NCBI RefSeq assembly: GCF_013055795.1
Contig: NZ_JABETO010000016.1
Location: forward strand, 22,871-86,870
Direction: 5' to 3'
Length of the DNA stretch: 64,000 nt
Source of the DNA: Streptomyces sp. I05A-00742
GTDB taxonomy: Bacteria; Actinomycetota; Actinomycetes; Streptomycetales; Streptomycetaceae
The stretch's first letter is position 1; the number at the start of each line of letters is the position of its first letter. Under the pieces are notes generated by a model. That model made no database searches. It was not told the DNA's origin and saw only the letters and a list, made by a program, of their open reading frames with translations. Below are positions 41,055-50,303 of the stretch, one piece after another. A program made the position numbers and the translations under genes.

Positions 41055-42676
41055 AGGAAGGCGTCAACGGTGTCGCGCTCACCGTCTTCATCATCTTCTT
41101 CCTGGCCGTCACGGTCATGGGCTTCCTCGCCTCGAAGTGGCGGCGGGCCGAGAACGCGAACAACCTCGACGAGTGGGGTCTCGGCGGCCGTTCCTTCGGC
41201 ACCTGGATAACCTGGTTCCTGCTCGGCGGGGACCTGTACACGGCGTACACGTTCGTCGCCGTCCCGGCGGCCATCTACGCCGGCGGCGCGGCCGGGTTCT
41301 TCGCCGTTCCGTACACGATCCTGTGCTATCCGCTGGTCTTCACCTTCCTGCCGCGCCTGTGGTCGGTGTCCCACAAGCACGGTTATGTCACGTCGTCGGA
41401 CTTCGTGCGCGGCCGCTTCGGCTCCAAGGGCCTGTCCCTGGCGCTCGCCCTGACGGGCATCCTCGCCACGATGCCGTACATCGCACTCCAACTCGTCGGC
41501 ATTCAGGCGGTGCTGGACGTGATGGGGGTCGGCGGCGGTTCGAACTGGTTTATGAAGGACCTGCCGCTCCTCATAGCCTTCGGCGTCCTCGCGGCCTACA
41601 CGTACTCCTCCGGGCTACGGGCCCCGGCGCTCATCGCCTTCGTGAAGGACGCGCTGATCTACATCGTCATCGCGGTCGCCATCATCTACATCCCGATGAG
41701 GCTGGGCGGTTTCGACGACATCTTCGCCAAGGCGGGCGAGGCGTTCTCCGCGGAGAATCCGGCGACGGGCAAGCCGCGCGGTGCCCTGGTCACCGGTCCG
41801 GACGCGCAGTGGGCGTATGCGACCCTCGCCCTCGGCTCCGCGATGGCGCTCTTCCTCTACCCGCATTCCGTGACGGCGGTGCTCTCCAGCAAGAACCGCA
41901 ATGTCATCCGCCGCAACACCACCATTCTCCCGCTGTATTCGCTGATGCTGGGCCTGCTGGCGATGCTCGGATTCATGGCGGTCGCGGCCGGGATCAAGGT
42001 GAAGAACGGGCAGTTGGCGATTCCCCAGCTCTTCGAGGACATGTTCCCGGACTGGTTCACCGGAGTGGCCTTCGCGGCCATCGGCATCGGCGCCCTGGTG
42101 CCGGCGGCCATCATGTCCATCGCCGCGGCGAATCTCTTCACCCGCAACATCTACAAGGATTTCCTCCGCAAGGACGCGACGCCGGAACGCGAGGCGAAGG
42201 TCTCCAAGCTGGCGTCCCTGCTGGTGAAGGTGGGCGCCCTGGTCTTCGTCCTCACCATGGACAAGACGGTCGCCATCAACTTCCAGCTGCTGGGCGGCAT
42301 CTGGATCCTCCAGACCGTCCCCGCCCTGGTGGGCGGCCTGTTCACCCGCTGGTTCCACCGGTGGGCCCTGCTGGCGGGCTGGGCGGCCGGCATGATCTAC
42401 GGGACCTGGCGGGCGTACGACACCCCGAGCGCCACGCAGGACCACTTCGGCAATACGAACCTCATCCCCCTCATCGGGGAGAAGGGGTACATCGGCCTGA
42501 CGGCCTTCGCGCTGAACGTGCTCGTCGTGGTCATCCTGACCTTCGTGTTCAAGGCCCTCGGCACACCCGACGGCGTGGACGAGACGAAGGCGTCCGACTA
42601 CACGGCGGACGCGGGCGAGCCGGGCGTCAGGACCGAGCTGCCGCCGGCGACGGCGGGGGCGCCGGGCGGGCACTGA
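41051..42676 (+). CDS. mctP: sodium:solute symporter, monocarboxylate permease MctP
   Basis: 541 residues with about 13 membrane segments of the SSS family. GVALTVFIIFFLAVTVMGFLA begins the first one; AENANNLDEWGLGGRSFGTW and GGDLYTAYTFVAVPAAIY are close to MctP, which imports lactate, pyruvate and other monocarboxylates with Na+. Coupled to DUF3311 by a 4-base overlap. Confidence 0.9.
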   Translation: MKEGVNGVALTVFIIFFLAVTVMGFLASKWRRAENANNLDEWGLGGRSFGTWITWFLLGGDLYTAYTFVAVPAAIYAGGAAGFFAVPYTILCYPLVFTFLPRLWSVSHKHGYVTSSDFVRGRFGSKGLSLALALTGILATMPYIALQLVGIQAVLDVMGVGGGSNWFMKDLPLLIAFGVLAAYTYSSGLRAPALIAFVKDALIYIVIAVAIIYIPMRLGGFDDIFAKAGEAFSAENPATGKPRGALVTGPDAQWAYATLALGSAMALFLYPHSVTAVLSSKNRNVIRRNTTILPLYSLMLGLLAMLGFMAVAAGIKVKNGQLAIPQLFEDMFPDWFTGVAFAAIGIGALVPAAIMSIAAANLFTRNIYKDFLRKDATPEREAKVSKLASLLVKVGALVFVLTMDKTVAINFQLLGGIWILQTVPALVGGLFTRWFHRWALLAGWAAGMIYGTWRAYDTPSATQDHFGNTNLIPLIGEKGYIGLTAFALNVLVVVILTFVFKALGTPDGVDETKASDYTADAGEPGVRTELPPATAGAPGGH

Positions 42677-42715
42677 CGTCCGGCCGGAGTGCCGGGACGC
42701 CCGGCCCGCGGGCGG

Positions 42716-43165
42716 CTACGCCCGCCGGGCCGGTCGTCCCGGCCGCCCCTGTTTCCGCTTGGGCCTCGGCCGTCCCGGCCAGACCGCCCAGCGCAGGCCC
42801 TCGGCCTCCTCCGGCGGCAGCAGTCCCGCGCCGACGAGGGCGGCCCGGCCCGCCTCCCGGCCGGCGATCCGGTAGCCGAGCTCGGAGGAGTCCACGTCGT
42901 GAAAGGCGCCGTCCGTGAGCAGCACGGCGGCCCCCACCCCGGCAAGCCCCTCCAGCAGCCCCTCCCGCAGTGCCGGAAGGTACGCGTGGGGCAGCCGGCG
43001 CTGCGGCACGGCGTTCAGCAGCTCCAGCCCGCCCTCCGGGCCCGGGGGTTCGAAGTCCGCGACGACGCACGCGAACGGCCCGCAGCCACCGATGTTGAGC
43101 CGCACGCACACCCGCACGCCGGACACCGGCACGGGAAGGGGTACGGGCGCGCGGGAACCGGTCAT
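42716..43165 (-). CDS. small protein resembling EF-G domain IV
   Basis: 149 residues. CVVADFEPPGPEGGLELLNAVPQRRLPHAYLPALREGLLEG (in parts) and LLTDGAFHDVDSSELGYRIAGREAGRAAL closely follow domain IV of elongation factor G, including the LTDG-x-xHDVDSSE block, with no GTPase domain. In EF-G this domain enters the ribosomal A site. The tail is basic (RPRPKRKQGRPGRPARRA). The ATG at 43165 is used. It might bind the ribosome. No function is known to me. Confidence 0.7.
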   Translation of the reverse strand: MTGSRAPVPLPVPVSGVRVCVRLNIGGCGPFACVVADFEPPGPEGGLELLNAVPQRRLPHAYLPALREGLLEGLAGVGAAVLLTDGAFHDVDSSELGYRIAGREAGRAALVGAGLLPPEEAEGLRWAVWPGRPRPKRKQGRPGRPARRA

Positions 43166-43203
43166 GGAAGCCACCGTAGGAGTGCTGACAGGACGCCGTC
43201 CGG

Positions 43204-44097
43204 TCAGAACGGGAGGTTGTACCGGACGCTGTCGAGGAAACCCAGCGTCGGGACCGCGGCCACGGCCGTGAGCAGCAGGGTGCGGAGGACGAACCCGGCG
43301 GTGAGGGGACGGCTGGCACGAGTGGGGTTCTCGGGGTCGTAGACGAGCTCGGCCTGCCCGGAATCGGCCCCCGGCGAGAAGGCCCAGATGGTGACGACCG
43401 ACGTGACGCCGCGCATCCGCTCCCCGTCGACCGTGGTGAAGTCCATGAGGGAGAACAGCCACAAATGCCCACCCTTGTCCCAGATGTGCACATGGCCTGT
43501 CACTCGGCCCACCACCCCGATCCCACGCCGTCGCAGCAGCCACAGTGAGCACACCCGACGCACCACCCGCACCAACGGAACCCCTCCGACCAGCCCGAGG
43601 ACCCCGCCCACGATCAGCGACGGCACGGCGTCGCTCCCCCGCGGGCTCGCCAGGCCGAGCACGAACAGGGCCAGCGCGTACGGCGGGACCGCCAGGGCGA
43701 TCCGCAGCGCCGCCCGGCCGCGGCGGCCCAGCGCGGGAAGGCGCCGGGCCGGTGCCCGGGTCTCCACGCGGACCAGGGCGTGGCCGTCCGGCACCGGCTC
43801 GACCGTCGCGAGGGCGGCCGTCAGACGCGCCAGGAACGCCTCGGCGGCCCGCGCGTTGGGTGCGCGCAGCACCACGGCCCGGCCGAGGCCGTGGTCGCTC
43901 CGGCCCGGCTCGCCGTGGATGCCGACCCGCACGGCGCCGTCCCGGGTCAGTTCGGCGGAGTCCAGGGCCCGTACCGGGAGCGTCCACGTGGTCCGGCCCC
44001 GGGCGACGCACAGGCGCGTCCCGTCGAAGCGTGCCGTGGTCCCGCCCCGCACCAGTACGGCCTCGGGGCCGCCTGTGATCGATCTCCCGTTCGACAT
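43204..44097 (-). CDS. membrane protein, DUF3592-like C-terminal half
   Basis: 297 residues. A PH-like N-terminal half of about 130 residues (EAVLVRGGTTARFDGTRLCVARG) is followed by two membrane segments (LRIALAVPPYALALFVLGLAS, SLIVGGVLGLVGGVPLVRVV). A soluble segment with VVGRVTGHVHIWDKGGHLWLFSLMDFTTVDGERM and VYDPENPTRASRP resembles DUF3592, and a last hydrophobic stretch ends the protein. Function unknown. Confidence 0.65.
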   Translation of the reverse strand: MSNGRSITGGPEAVLVRGGTTARFDGTRLCVARGRTTWTLPVRALDSAELTRDGAVRVGIHGEPGRSDHGLGRAVVLRAPNARAAEAFLARLTAALATVEPVPDGHALVRVETRAPARRLPALGRRGRAALRIALAVPPYALALFVLGLASPRGSDAVPSLIVGGVLGLVGGVPLVRVVRRVCSLWLLRRRGIGVVGRVTGHVHIWDKGGHLWLFSLMDFTTVDGERMRGVTSVVTIWAFSPGADSGQAELVYDPENPTRASRPLTAGFVLRTLLLTAVAAVPTLGFLDSVRYNLPF

Positions 44098-44291
44098 AGC
44101 CGGATCGTACGAGTTCTCCGGCCGTCCGCGCTCTCCCCGGCCGACGGGGGCGGCCGGTGGCGCGCCTACGCTTTCGTGAAGCCGGACCGCCCGTCCCTTC
44201 TGCCGCCTCGCGACGGGGCGTCGCTTCCGTGAACGAACACCTCGCCGCACCCTTCCGATAGCACATTGCGCGACCACTTCATGACGCGACG

Positions 44292-44338
44292 ACACAACAT
44301 CTGGGGGTACTCGCGATCGTCGGCACTAGATGTATGCT
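44292..44338. promoter_or_regulatory. two NrdR-like boxes
   Basis: ACACAACATCTGGGGG (44292-44307) and GCACTAGATGTATGCT (44323-44338) resemble the 16-bp NrdR box. They start 31 bases apart, three helical turns, the usual pairing for NrdR. They lie just upstream of the riboswitch and should overlap the nrdAB promoter. Confidence 0.6.
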
Positions 44339-44455
44339 CGTCCTCGCTGTCGCCGCAGGGGAATCCGGTGGAAATCCGGAACTGTCCCGCAACGGTGAAC
44401 GTACGGGCGCATTTCCACCCGTGCCGCAGTCCGAGGACCTGCCGGCAGCACGCCA
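44339..44455 (+). ncRNA. cobalamin (B12) riboswitch
   Basis: The aptamer core is recognisable: GGGAATCCGGTG, GAAATCCGGAACTGTCCCGC, AACGGTGAAC, then CCGCAGTCCGAGGACC. TCCTCG (44341-44346) can pair with CGAGGA near 44432 to close the structure. It lies in the leader of the class Ia ribonucleotide reductase operon. When coenzyme B12 is plentiful, this B12-independent enzyme is shut off and the B12-dependent one (elsewhere) is used. About 170 bases follow before the start codon. Confidence 0.92.
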
Positions 44456-44623
44456 ACGCCGGGCCCGCCCGGCCACGGTGTCGAACACGTCCGGGCCTCG
44501 CGGGTTGGGCCGGTGGACGCCTGCGCGCATGCCTTCGTCGTACGCATTCCGTACGCCGACGCCTGCGCGTGCGCGGCCCCGTGCGCCTCCCGCCGGCCCC
44601 AGCCGAGCGAGGGAGAGCCACAC

Positions 44624-47026
44624 GTGACGATCGCGCCCGCGGACCCGGTTTCAGGTCCGGCCCCAGCGCCCGAGGCGAACACGGTAGCGACCGGCGGCCC
44701 CGGGACCGCGCTCCTGCGCACCCTGACGGAGCTCACCGCCGATCTGCCCGCCACCGACCCCGGCAAGGTCGCCGCCGCCGCGCTGCGCGGCCGGCACCCC
44801 GGCTCGGACGAGGCCGAGCTGCGCTCGCTGGCCACCGAGGCCGCGGCCGGGCTGATCTCCGAGGAGCCCGAGTACTCGCGGCTCGCCGCTCGGCTGCTCA
44901 CGCTCGCCATCGCCGATGAGGCGGCCGGGCAGGGCGCGGTCTCCTTCTCCGCCTCGGTCGAGGTCGGGCACCGCGAGGGCCTGATCGCCGACGACACCGC
45001 CGCGTTCGTGCGCGCGCACGCCGAGCGGCTGGACGGGCTCGTCGACGCCGCCCTGATCGACGGCGCGGACGACCGCTTCGGCTACTTCGGGCTGCGCACC
45101 CTGCACAGCCGCTACCTGCTGCGCCACCCGATCACCCGCGACGTGATCGAGACGCCGCAGCACTTCCTGCTGCGCGTGGCCTGCGGCTTGGCCGAGGACC
45201 ACAGCGTCCGCGCCCTGGAGGACGTCGCCGAGCTCTACCGCCTCACCAGCACGCTCTCGTACCTCCCCTCCTCCCCCACGCTCTTCAACTCCGGCACCCG
45301 GCACCCGCAGATGTCGTCCTGCTACCTGCTGGACTCGCCGCTGGACGAGCTGGACTCGATCTACGACCGGTACCACCAGGTCGCGCGGCTCTCGAAGCAC
45401 GCGGGCGGCATCGGCCTGTCGTACTCCCGCATCCGCTCCCGCGGTTCGCTGATCCGCGGCACCAACGGCCACTCCAACGGCATCGTGCCGTTCCTGCGGA
45501 CCCTCGACGCCTCCGTCGCCGCCGTCAACCAGGGCGGCCGGCGCAAGGGCGCGGCCTGTGTCTACCTGGAGACCTGGCACGCGGACATCGAGGAGTTCCT
45601 GGAGCTCCGGGACAACACCGGCGAAGAGGCCCGCCGCACCCACAACCTCAACATCGCGCACTGGATCCCGGACGAGTTCATGCGCCGGGTCGAGGCCGAC
45701 GCCGACTGGTCGCTGTTCTCGCCGTCCGACACGCCCGACCTGGTCGACCTCTACGGCGACGAGTTCGACGCCGCGTACCGGAAGTACGAGGCCGAGGGCA
45801 AGGCCGTCAAGTCGATCCCGGCGCGGGTGCTGTACGCCCGGATGATGCGCACCCTCGCGCAGACCGGCAACGGCTGGATGACGTTCAAGGACGCCGCCAA
45901 CCGCACCGCCAACCAGACCGCCGAGCCCGGCAAGGTCGTCCACTCCTCCAACCTCTGCACGGAGATCCTGGAGGTCACGGACGACGGCGAGACCGCGGTC
46001 TGCAACCTCGGCTCCGTCAACCTCGCCGCCCACCTGGGCGCCGACGGCGAGATGGACTGGGAGAAGCTGGACCGCACGGTCCGCACGGCCGTCACCTTCC
46101 TCGACCGCGTCGTGGACATCAACTTCTACCCGACCGAGCAGGCCGGGAACTCCAACTCCCGCTGGCGGCCGGTCGGTCTGGGCCTGATGGGCCTCCAGGA
46201 CGTCTTCTTCCGGCTGCGGCTGCCCTTCGACTCCCCCGAGGCGAAGGCGCTGTCCACCCGGATCTCCGAGCGGATCATGCTCGCGGCGTACGAGGCGTCC
46301 GCCGACCTCGCCGAGCGGCACGGCCCGCACCCGGCCTGGTCCGCGACCCGCACCGCGCGCGGCGTGCTGCACCCGGACCACTACCCGAACACCGAGCCGA
46401 CCTGGGCCGAGCGCTGGGAGGCGCTGCGCGCCCGGATCGCGTCCGTCGGCATGCGCAACTCGCTGCTGCTGGCCATCGCGCCGACCGCGACGATCGCCTC
46501 GATCGCCGGTGTCTACGAGTGCATCGAGCCGCAGGTGTCCAACCTGTTCAAGCGCGAGACCCTCAGCGGTGAGTTCCTCCAGGTCAACACCTACCTGGTG
46601 GAGGACCTGAAGAAGCTCGGCGTGTGGGACCGCACCACGCGCGACGCGATGACCGACGCCAACGGCTCGATCCAGGACCTGGCGTGGATCCCGCAGGAGG
46701 TGCGCGACCTCTACCGCACCGCCTGGGAGATCCCGCAGCGCTTCCTGATCGACATGGCCGCGGCCCGCACCCCGTACCTGGACCAGAGCCAGTCGCTCAA
46801 CCTGTTCATGGCCTCGCCCACCATCGGCAAGCTCAGCTCGATGTACGCGTACGCCTGGAAGCAGGGCATCAAGACCACGTACTACCTGCGTTCGCGTCCG
46901 GCCACCCGGATCGCCCGCGCGGCCGGCTCCACGGCCGCCACCGTCCCCGTCCAGCAGGCCGCGCCCGACGAGGACGCCATCGCCTGCTCCCTTGAGAACC
47001 CCGAGTCCTGCGAGGCCTGCCAGTAA
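44624..47026 (+). CDS. nrdA: class Ia ribonucleoside-diphosphate reductase alpha subunit
   Basis: 800 residues. MSSCYLLDSPLDELDSIYD, LSKHAGGIGLSYSRIRSRGS, NLCTEILEVT, QTGNGWMTFKD and the active-site cysteines are present; the end CSLENPESCEACQ holds the redox-active C-terminal cysteines. An N-terminal ATP-cone-like region precedes the barrel. It reduces NDPs to dNDPs with NrdB. GTG at 44624 follows GAGGGAGAG. nrdB starts in its stop codon (TAATG). Control: NrdR boxes and B12 riboswitch upstream. Confidence 0.95.
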   Translation: MTIAPADPVSGPAPAPEANTVATGGPGTALLRTLTELTADLPATDPGKVAAAALRGRHPGSDEAELRSLATEAAAGLISEEPEYSRLAARLLTLAIADEAAGQGAVSFSASVEVGHREGLIADDTAAFVRAHAERLDGLVDAALIDGADDRFGYFGLRTLHSRYLLRHPITRDVIETPQHFLLRVACGLAEDHSVRALEDVAELYRLTSTLSYLPSSPTLFNSGTRHPQMSSCYLLDSPLDELDSIYDRYHQVARLSKHAGGIGLSYSRIRSRGSLIRGTNGHSNGIVPFLRTLDASVAAVNQGGRRKGAACVYLETWHADIEEFLELRDNTGEEARRTHNLNIAHWIPDEFMRRVEADADWSLFSPSDTPDLVDLYGDEFDAAYRKYEAEGKAVKSIPARVLYARMMRTLAQTGNGWMTFKDAANRTANQTAEPGKVVHSSNLCTEILEVTDDGETAVCNLGSVNLAAHLGADGEMDWEKLDRTVRTAVTFLDRVVDINFYPTEQAGNSNSRWRPVGLGLMGLQDVFFRLRLPFDSPEAKALSTRISERIMLAAYEASADLAERHGPHPAWSATRTARGVLHPDHYPNTEPTWAERWEALRARIASVGMRNSLLLAIAPTATIASIAGVYECIEPQVSNLFKRETLSGEFLQVNTYLVEDLKKLGVWDRTTRDAMTDANGSIQDLAWIPQEVRDLYRTAWEIPQRFLIDMAAARTPYLDQSQSLNLFMASPTIGKLSSMYAYAWKQGIKTTYYLRSRPATRIARAAGSTAATVPVQQAAPDEDAIACSLENPESCEACQ

Positions 47027-48039
47027 TGTCGAACGAACAGAAGAACCTGCTCGACCCGGGCTTCGAGCTGACCCTGCGTCCGATGCGGTACCCGGACTTC
47101 TACGACCGCTACCGCGACGCGATCAAGAACACCTGGACCGTGGAGGAGGTCGACCTCCACTCCGACGTGGCCGACCTGGCCAAGCTCTCCCCGGGCGAGC
47201 AGCACATGATCGGCCGGCTCGTCGCGTTCTTCGCGACCGGCGACTCGATCGTGGCGAACAACCTCGTGCTGACGCTGTACAAGCACATCAACTCCCCCGA
47301 GGCGCGGCTGTACCTGTCGCGGCAGCTCTTCGAGGAGGCCGTGCACGTCCAGTTCTATCTGACGCTGCTCGACACCTACCTGCCCGACCCGGAGGACCGT
47401 GCCGCCGCCTTCGCGGCCGTGGAGAACATCCCGTCCATCCGGGAGAAGGCCCAGTTCTGCTTCAAGTGGATGGACTCGGTCGAGAAGATCGACAAGCTGG
47501 AGACAAAGGCCGACCGCCGTCGCTTCCTGCTCAACCTCATCTGCTTCGCCGCCTGCATCGAGGGCCTGTTCTTCTACGGCGCGTTCGCCTACGTGTACTG
47601 GTTCCGCTCGCGCGGTCTGCTGCACGGCCTCGCCACCGGCACCAACTGGGTGTTCCGTGACGAGACGATGCACATGAACTTCGCGTTCGAGGTCGTGGAC
47701 ACCGTCCGCCAGGAGGAGCCCGACCTCTTCGACGACGAGCTCCAGCAGCAGGTCACCGACATGCTGAAGGAGGCCGTCGAGGCCGAGCTGCAGTTCGGCC
47801 GCGACCTGTGCGGCGAGGGCCTGCCGGGCATGAACACCGAGTCCATGCGCGAGTACCTCCAGTGCGTCGCCGACCAGCGCCTCCAGCGGCTGGGCTTCGC
47901 TCCGGTCTATGGCTCGGAGAACCCTTTCTCCTTTATGGAGCTGCAGAACGTCCAGGAGCTGACCAACTTCTTCGAGCGCCGCGCCTCGGCCTACCAGGTC
48001 GCGGTCGAGGGCACGGTCGCCTTCGACGACGAGTTCTGA
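47026..48039 (+). CDS. nrdB: class Ia ribonucleotide reductase beta subunit
   Basis: 337 residues. The diiron/tyrosyl-radical helices contain FEEAVHVQFYL and FRDETMHMNFAFEV, and ASAYQVAVEGTVAFDDEF is the C-terminal peptide that binds NrdA. Translationally coupled to nrdA. The nrdS regulator known third in S. coelicolor is not found after it. Confidence 0.95.
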   Translation: MSNEQKNLLDPGFELTLRPMRYPDFYDRYRDAIKNTWTVEEVDLHSDVADLAKLSPGEQHMIGRLVAFFATGDSIVANNLVLTLYKHINSPEARLYLSRQLFEEAVHVQFYLTLLDTYLPDPEDRAAAFAAVENIPSIREKAQFCFKWMDSVEKIDKLETKADRRRFLLNLICFAACIEGLFFYGAFAYVYWFRSRGLLHGLATGTNWVFRDETMHMNFAFEVVDTVRQEEPDLFDDELQQQVTDMLKEAVEAELQFGRDLCGEGLPGMNTESMREYLQCVADQRLQRLGFAPVYGSENPFSFMELQNVQELTNFFERRASAYQVAVEGTVAFDDEF

Positions 48040-48055
48040 TCCCGTCCCGACTCGG

Positions 48056-48088
48056 GGAGCCCCGCCGGACCCGGTCCGGCGGGGCTCC
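48056..48088 (+). terminator. terminator of nrdAB
   Basis: A perfect 14-bp stem GGAGCCCCGCCGGA and its complement with loop CCCGG, 16 bases after the nrdB stop. Confidence 0.9.
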
Positions 48089-48153
48089 GCGTTTGTCGCC
48101 GTACCTCCGGTAAAGGTGGGATCTGTCAGGATCGAGCGACGCCAGGAGGGCCC

Positions 48154-48519
48154 ATGCGGGTCATGATGATCGTCAAGGCGACCGAGGACAGCGAGGCCGG
48201 CGTGCTGCCGACCCGGGAGGAACTCGCCGAGATGGGGAAGTACAACGACGCACTCTCCAAGGCGGGCGTGCTGCTCGCCGCCGACGGCCTGCGGCCTTCC
48301 TCCCAGGGCGCGCGGGTGGTGTTCGCGGGCGGCGCGCCGAGCGTCATCGACGGGCCGTTCTCCGAGGTCGGCGAGCTGATGGCCGGCTACTGGGTGATCC
48401 AGGTGGACTCGATGGACGAGGCCTTCGACTGGGCGAAGCGGATCCCCTTCCGGGACGGGGTCGTCGAACTGCGCAGGGTCTACGAGGAGTCGGACTTCCC
48501 CGCCGGGTCCGCCGAGTAG
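48154..48519 (+). CDS. YCII-related (DGPF-domain) protein
   Basis: 121 residues, dimeric ferredoxin-like fold. MRVMMIVKATEDSEAGVLP at the start and SVIDGPFSEVGELMAGYWVI with the DGPF signature are family hallmarks. Some relatives are fused to sigma factors. Function unknown. AGGAGG precedes the ATG. Its 3' end overlaps the MFS gene's 3' end by 40 bases on the other strand. Confidence 0.88.
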   Translation: MRVMMIVKATEDSEAGVLPTREELAEMGKYNDALSKAGVLLAADGLRPSSQGARVVFAGGAPSVIDGPFSEVGELMAGYWVIQVDSMDEAFDWAKRIPFRDGVVELRRVYEESDFPAGSAE

Positions 48520-49787
48520 GCGGGGACGGGGCGGGGCCCGGGCGGGGCGGGGCGGTCACGCGCGGTCAGGACGGCCAGCGGCACGATCGCGAAGGCCACG
48601 ACGCCGCCCACGGCGGCCAGGACCGGGAAGCCGGCGCCCGCCACGACCGGGCCGGAGACCAGGGCGCCGGTGGCCCCGGCGACGGAGATGCCGACGTCGA
48701 CCATGCCCTGGGTCGAGGCGCGGCGGGCGACCGGCACCGCGTCCGTGACGATGGCGGTGCCGCTCACCAGGGCGAAGTTCCAGCCGAGGGCGAGCAGGAC
48801 GAGTGCCGCTCCCAGCAGGAAGGCGTCGTCCGCCGGGGCCAGGGCGACGAGCAGGCAGGACACGAGCAGGGTGAGGCCCGAGGCGACCGCCGTCGGCACC
48901 TGGCCGTACCGGTCCACCAGCACCCCGGTCAGCGGCGAGGGCAGGAACATCGCCCCCACGTGGACGGCGATGACCATCGCGGTCGCCTGAACGCTGTGGC
49001 CGTGCGCGTTCATGTACACGGGCGTCATGGTCATGATGGCGACCTTGACCAGCTGGTTCAGGACCAGCAGGGAGGTGCCGAGGCCGACGCGCCGCCCGGC
49101 TCCCGGGGACTCCGTACGGCCGGAGGCGGCCGGGGACGCCTCCTCCGCCGCCGCCGACGCCCGGTCCGCCAGCTCCTTGGCCAGCCGGAGCGGGTCCGGG
49201 CGGAGGCCGGCGAAGAGGACCAGCGCGGCCACGGCGTAGACGACGGAGGCGAGGAGGAACGGTCCGGTGAGCCGGGGCAGGCCCCAGTCCCGGGCGAGGT
49301 CGCCGGTGACCGTGGCCAGGGTGGGGCCGACCACCGCGCCCAGGGTCATGGAGAGCAGGACGGCGCTCACCGCGCGGCCCCGGCGCTCCGGCGGGGCCAG
49401 GTCGGCGCCCGCGTACCGGGCCATGAGGTTGGCGGCGGTGCCGGCTCCGTAGAGCAGGAGCGAGAACAGCAGCAGCGGCACCAGTTCCGCCGCGGCCGAG
49501 ACCACCACGCCGACGCTGCCGAGGGCGGCCATCGCGTGGCCCACGGCCAGTCCCGGTCTGCGGCCCCAGCGCTCGCACATCCGGCCGACGGCCACCGCCC
49601 CGAAGGCGGAGCCGCCGGTGAACAGGGCGCTGGGCAGCCCGGCCAGTCCGGTGGAGCCGAGGACCTCCTCGGCCAGCAGGGCCCCCACGGTGATTCCGGC
49701 GGCGATCCCCGCGCCGCCGATGACCTGGGAGACCGCCAGCACGATGAGGGTGCGTTTCTGCACCGCCTCGACGCGCGTCATGGTCAT
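48480..49787 (-). CDS. MFS transporter, last gene of the peptide operon
   Basis: 435 residues, twelve membrane segments, sugar/drug-efflux type MFS. Loop 2-3 contains GRMCERWGRRPGLAVG, and after TM6 there is a charged loop rich in A/E/S. Start ATG at 49787 lies three bases from the upstream stop, so it is in one operon with the GRDP-like, PaaK-like and repeat-peptide genes. I infer export of the peptide product or a derivative. The very end overlaps the DGPF gene. Confidence 0.85.
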   Translation of the reverse strand: MTMTRVEAVQKRTLIVLAVSQVIGGAGIAAGITVGALLAEEVLGSTGLAGLPSALFTGGSAFGAVAVGRMCERWGRRPGLAVGHAMAALGSVGVVVSAAAELVPLLLFSLLLYGAGTAANLMARYAGADLAPPERRGRAVSAVLLSMTLGAVVGPTLATVTGDLARDWGLPRLTGPFLLASVVYAVAALVLFAGLRPDPLRLAKELADRASAAAEEASPAASGRTESPGAGRRVGLGTSLLVLNQLVKVAIMTMTPVYMNAHGHSVQATAMVIAVHVGAMFLPSPLTGVLVDRYGQVPTAVASGLTLLVSCLLVALAPADDAFLLGAALVLLALGWNFALVSGTAIVTDAVPVARRASTQGMVDVGISVAGATGALVSGPVVAGAGFPVLAAVGGVVAFAIVPLAVLTARDRPAPPGPRPVPAYSADPAGKSDSS

Positions 49788-49790
49788 GGG

Positions 49791-50303
49791 CTAGGCCGCC
49801 TGCGGGGCCTCTAGCGCGGAGATCTCGTCCAGGGACATGTCCATCCGCTCATGGAGGAAGCGGACGACCGTCCAGTGCGGGAGGACGCCCTCGTCGAACG
49901 GGCCGAACTCCCGGCAGTAGAGCGGGATCCAGCGCAGCGCCTCCTCGGCGGCCCGCTCGCGGCCGGGCTCCTGCTGATAGTCCTCGTAGGCGATGCTGCG
50001 GTGGTGGATGAAGAAGCGTCCCGGCAGGCGCTCCTCGCACAGCTCCCGGTACTCGCGGGTCTGCAGGATGAGGTAGTGCCAGATCTCGTCGATGTCCTGC
50101 TCCACCGGGAGGAAGAGCCCGCTGAGCCGCTCGCGGTGGCGGGAGACGAGGTAGAGGTAGCGCAGGGCCTCCAGCACCTGTCGCTCGGCGTACGCGCGCT
50201 CGACGCCCGTGCGGTCCGCGGCGTACCGGACCACCTCGTCGTGGAGCCGCTCGCCGAGCAGGGCTGTGAGGTCGTCCGGGGAGACGGCCGGCCGTGTGGT
50301 CAT
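49791..50303 (-). CDS. GRDP-like (glycine-rich-domain-type) small protein
   Basis: 170 residues. LFLPVEQDIDEIWHYLILQTREYRELCEERLPGRFFIHHRSIAYEDY (in parts) resembles the D-x-x-WH-x-H/L-I-L-x-T-x-x-Y ... HH pattern of glycine-rich-domain-containing proteins; a histidine/acid cluster suggests a metal site. The rest is helical. ATG at 50303 overlaps the stop of the PaaK-like gene as ATGA. I infer a biosynthetic helper or a metal-dependent enzyme acting on the peptide; no direct evidence. Confidence 0.6.
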   Translation of the reverse strand: MTTRPAVSPDDLTALLGERLHDEVVRYAADRTGVERAYAERQVLEALRYLYLVSRHRERLSGLFLPVEQDIDEIWHYLILQTREYRELCEERLPGRFFIHHRSIAYEDYQQEPGRERAAEEALRWIPLYCREFGPFDEGVLPHWTVVRFLHERMDMSLDEISALEAPQAA

